The position numbers were made by a program, and so were the translations under genes. 6,790 bases of DNA from Acidobacteriota bacterium (GTDB taxonomy: Bacteria > Acidobacteriota > Blastocatellia > RBC074), in contig JABFSD010001137.1 of NCBI GenBank assembly GCA_013140935.1, positions 1 through 6,790 of the forward strand. Direction: 5' to 3'. The notes beneath the pieces are model-generated. The model was not told the origin of the DNA, did no database searches, and was given only the letters and a program-made list of their open reading frames with translations. Below, one piece after another: positions 5,509 through 6,790 of the stretch; positions within the stretch are counted from its first letter, which is position 1; every line of letters begins with the position of its first letter.

Positions 5509-6060
5509 ATGCCCCATCCATTTTTTTTCGCGGTCGGCTCGACCAATCCCGTCAAAGTCAATTGCGTGACGCAGGCCGTGCGTCAGTTCTGGCCCGCCGC
5601 GCAAACCATTGGCGTCAATACCGATTCGCAAGTCAGCGATCAACCGATGTCGGATGAAGAGATGTTCGCGGGCGCACGCAATCGCGCACAGCAGGCGCTC
5701 GCGCAAACGCCCGACGCTACGCATGGCGTAGGTCTTGAAGGCGGCGTCTTCGATTCACCGCAAGGCATGTGGGCTTACGCATGGATGGTCGTCGTAGATC
5801 GTCAAGGTCGCACGGGCAAAGGCCAATCGGGACGTTTTATGTTGCCCGAAGGCGTGGCAGCTTTGGTTCGGCAAGGTTTGGAATTGGGTGAAGCCGATGA
5901 TCGGTTTTTCGGCGCGTCGAATTCAAAACAAAAAGCAGGCGCGATCGGCCTGCTTTCAGATGGACGGATTGATCGGTTGCAACTTTACCTGCAAGGAGTG
6001 ACGTTTGCCTTGCTGCCGTTTGTGCATCCTGAATTTTACGACTTAGGCGAAACCGACTGA
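5509..6060 (+). CDS. yjjX: Inosine/xanthosine triphosphatase, YjjX (DUF84) family
   Basis: House-cleaning enzyme expected to hydrolyse ITP and XTP to the diphosphates, keeping deaminated purines out of RNA and DNA; cytoplasmic and Mg-dependent in characterised relatives. The 183-residue length is typical (E. coli YjjX is about 170). Family features in order: AVGSTNPVKVNCV (8-20) with the STNPVK substrate loop, QPMSDEEMFAGARNRAQQAL (45-64), GVGLEGGV (73-80) with the acidic residue of the active site, WAYAWMVV (88-95), KAGAIGLLSDGRIDR (142-156), and the C-terminal YLQGVTFALLPFVHPEFY (160-177). All are intact. The ATG at 5509-5511 is 6 nt after the previous stop and has no visible Shine-Dalgarno, suggesting translational coupling to the upstream secreted-protein gene. 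A T8 run in codons 4-7 (PFFF) is a possible slippage site. The 3' end overlaps the convergent receiver gene by 18 bp. The functional link to the upstream gene is not obvious. Confidence 0.9.
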   Translation: MPHPFFFAVGSTNPVKVNCVTQAVRQFWPAAQTIGVNTDSQVSDQPMSDEEMFAGARNRAQQALAQTPDATHGVGLEGGVFDSPQGMWAYAWMVVVDRQGRTGKGQSGRFMLPEGVAALVRQGLELGEADDRFFGASNSKQKAGAIGLLSDGRIDRLQLYLQGVTFALLPFVHPEFYDLGETD

Positions 6061-6435
6061 TGGCGGCGCGTCCAACAGGTTGCGCACGGTTGAAAGCAAG
6101 CTCGCTCCGTCGTGACCGGCCTTGTCGTAAAAGCGCGTGATGCCTGAGTTCATGCGTTCGGGCAAGTTGTAATCGCTCAGGTTGGCGCTCAACGCGAGAA
6201 TCGGCGATTTCGCCAACGCGGTTTCATCGCGCAACTTGCGGGCGAGAGCTACGCCGTCGAGCAGCGGCATGTTCAAATCGGTAATCACCAGATCAGGCGT
6301 GTGAATCTGAGCTTGCGTGAAACCTTCCAGCCCATCGCAGGCGGTCACGACTTCAAAGCCTTCACGACGCAACAAAGCCGTCAGCGTCTCACGCATCGTC
6401 ACGTCGTCTTCGACCACTAAAATTTTTTTCGACAT
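6043..6435 (-). CDS. Stand-alone response regulator receiver protein (CheY-like)
   Basis: This 130-residue protein is a single phospho-acceptor domain with no output domain, so it should act through protein-protein contacts or in a phosphorelay. Visible hallmarks: ILVVEDD (5-11) with acidic Mg-binding residues Asp10/Asp11, phosphorylated Asp53 in LVITDLNMPLLDG (49-61), the switch Ser83 in LALSA, and conserved Lys105 in FYDKAG (the usual Lys-Pro is Lys-Ala here). The ATG at 6433-6435 is preferred because an in-frame stop lies 9 nt upstream; the Shine-Dalgarno is poor. No histidine kinase gene lies in the window, so its partner is unknown. The C-terminal 5 codons and stop overlap antiparallel with the end of the triphosphatase gene. 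It could serve in motility, gliding or signalling; the sequence does not say which. Confidence 0.93.
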   Translation of the reverse strand: MSKKILVVEDDVTMRETLTALLRREGFEVVTACDGLEGFTQAQIHTPDLVITDLNMPLLDGVALARKLRDETALAKSPILALSANLSDYNLPERMNSGITRFYDKAGHDGASLLSTVRNLLDAPPSVGFA

Positions 6436-6728
6436 CGCGGGTTACTCGCTTGAGGGGGAAGAGCCAGTTTCTGGGGAAGCCTTTCGCGGGGATGTCAGAC
6501 TTGCCTGCTTGATTTGCGCTTTCGGGACGTGCGCGAGAGTGCAATGAACGTGCCATCGTCCAAGACGCTCGCTTGCGTAATCCAAGCTGTTTATTTTGTT
6601 TGAGTTAGATGTGTCTTGCAGGTCGTAAGGGAAAATGCGTATGAAAGTTTTCCGTACAGACCGTCACAGTCATCAGACTGGTCTTCATACAATTGCGAGT
6701 GCCAGGTGTTAGCCCGTCGCCACACAAA
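6436..6728. other. Non-coding stretch upstream of the receiver gene, no gene recognised
   Basis: Between the receiver start and the hairpin near the window edge I find no convincing coding region, tRNA or known RNA. Small foldable elements exist: GGAAAA/TTTTCC (6630-6635 with 6648-6653), and CAGTC/GACTG with an ATCA loop (6667-6680), which can be extended by AGAC (6658-6661) and GTCT (6681-6684) around a bulge. The receiver promoter must lie here, but no clear -35/-10 pair stands out. A 19-codon plus-strand ORF from 6544 looks fortuitous. Confidence 0.4.
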
Positions 6729-6764
6729 AAAAGGCACGGAAGCCTCGTCTCCTCCGTGCCTTTT
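6729..6764. terminator. Rho-independent-type terminator hairpin, likely for a minus-strand gene entering from the right
   Basis: GGCACGGA (6733-6740) pairs perfectly with TCCGTGCC (6753-6760), extended by A4/T4, with a 12-nt loop. The plus strand has seven A before the stem and only four T after it, so the better U-tract (U7) serves transcripts moving on the minus strand. On that strand a TGA at 6766-6764, after nine open codons from the window edge, lies directly before the hairpin and may be the stop of a gene that starts beyond the window. No plus-strand gene ends nearby. Confidence 0.7.
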
Positions 6765-6790
6765 CAATGCGCCTCTGAGTTTGTAGGGAC

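Noticed and set aside
6544..6603. Small plus-strand ORF (MNVPSSKTLACV...)
   Set aside because: Nineteen codons, weak ribosome-binding site, no context or conservation evidence.
6605..6720. Possible cobalamin riboswitch (AAGGGAA, TATGAAA, GTCACAGT, GCCAGG in the right order)
   Set aside because: The match is patchy: the loop around TGAAA is not closed by a pairing stem as in real B12 aptamers and the conserved CCCGCCACTGT block is degenerate. Only an Infernal search could rescue it.
6588..6788. Minus-strand open frame entering from the right edge
   Set aside because: It would have to read through the terminator hairpin and has no recognisable features; the frame that stops at 6764, directly before the hairpin, is more natural.

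Overview
The window joins two different DNAs. The left quarter (about 1-1783) is the end of an integrated element: visibly AT-rich at its left edge, with an unrecognised cargo ORF cut by the window edge and a complete tyrosine recombinase, both on the minus strand. The right three quarters (about 1784-6790) is GC-richer chromosome with ordinary, compact bacterial gene organisation. The junction is marked by the 3' part of a selenocysteine tRNA gene (1781-1851): anticodon loop with UCA, long variable-arm hairpin, T-arm and GCCA end. The 5' half is missing. This is the classic footprint of a tRNA-targeted integrase. The intact tRNA-Sec gene is predicted at the other end of the element, to the left of this window.

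Chromosomal part: a minus-strand pair encodes a MOFRL-family glycerate 2-kinase (4023 to 2710) and a secreted protein of unknown function (2651 to 1860), separated by a perfect 13-bp-arm palindrome. Diverging from the kinase, a plus-strand pair encodes a secreted, Lys/Pro-rich helical-repeat protein (4162-5502) and, 6 nt later, a YjjX-type inosine/xanthosine triphosphatase (5509-6060). A stand-alone CheY-like receiver protein (6435 to 6043) converges on the latter with an 18-bp tail-to-tail overlap. The last 355 bases are non-coding as far as I can tell, ending in a rho-independent-type hairpin.

Organism: the style (moderate-to-high GC host, TTG and GTG starts, secreted lineage-specific proteins with basic and Pro-rich linkers, a selC gene) is compatible with an environmental bacterium such as an Acidobacteriota member, but this is an impression and not a proof. 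The host has, or had, a tRNA-Sec and so probably selenoprotein synthesis.

The most notable signals are all in or next to the element: the tRNA-Sec attachment site with the exchange point readable from broken anticodon-stem pairing; an A10 run that puts the best ribosome-binding start of the cargo gene out of frame with its long ORF; a long-range inverted repeat in the cargo leader; and repeats around the integrase start that could be recombinase or regulator binding sites. I see no CRISPR array, complete IS or recognisable defence gene in the visible part.
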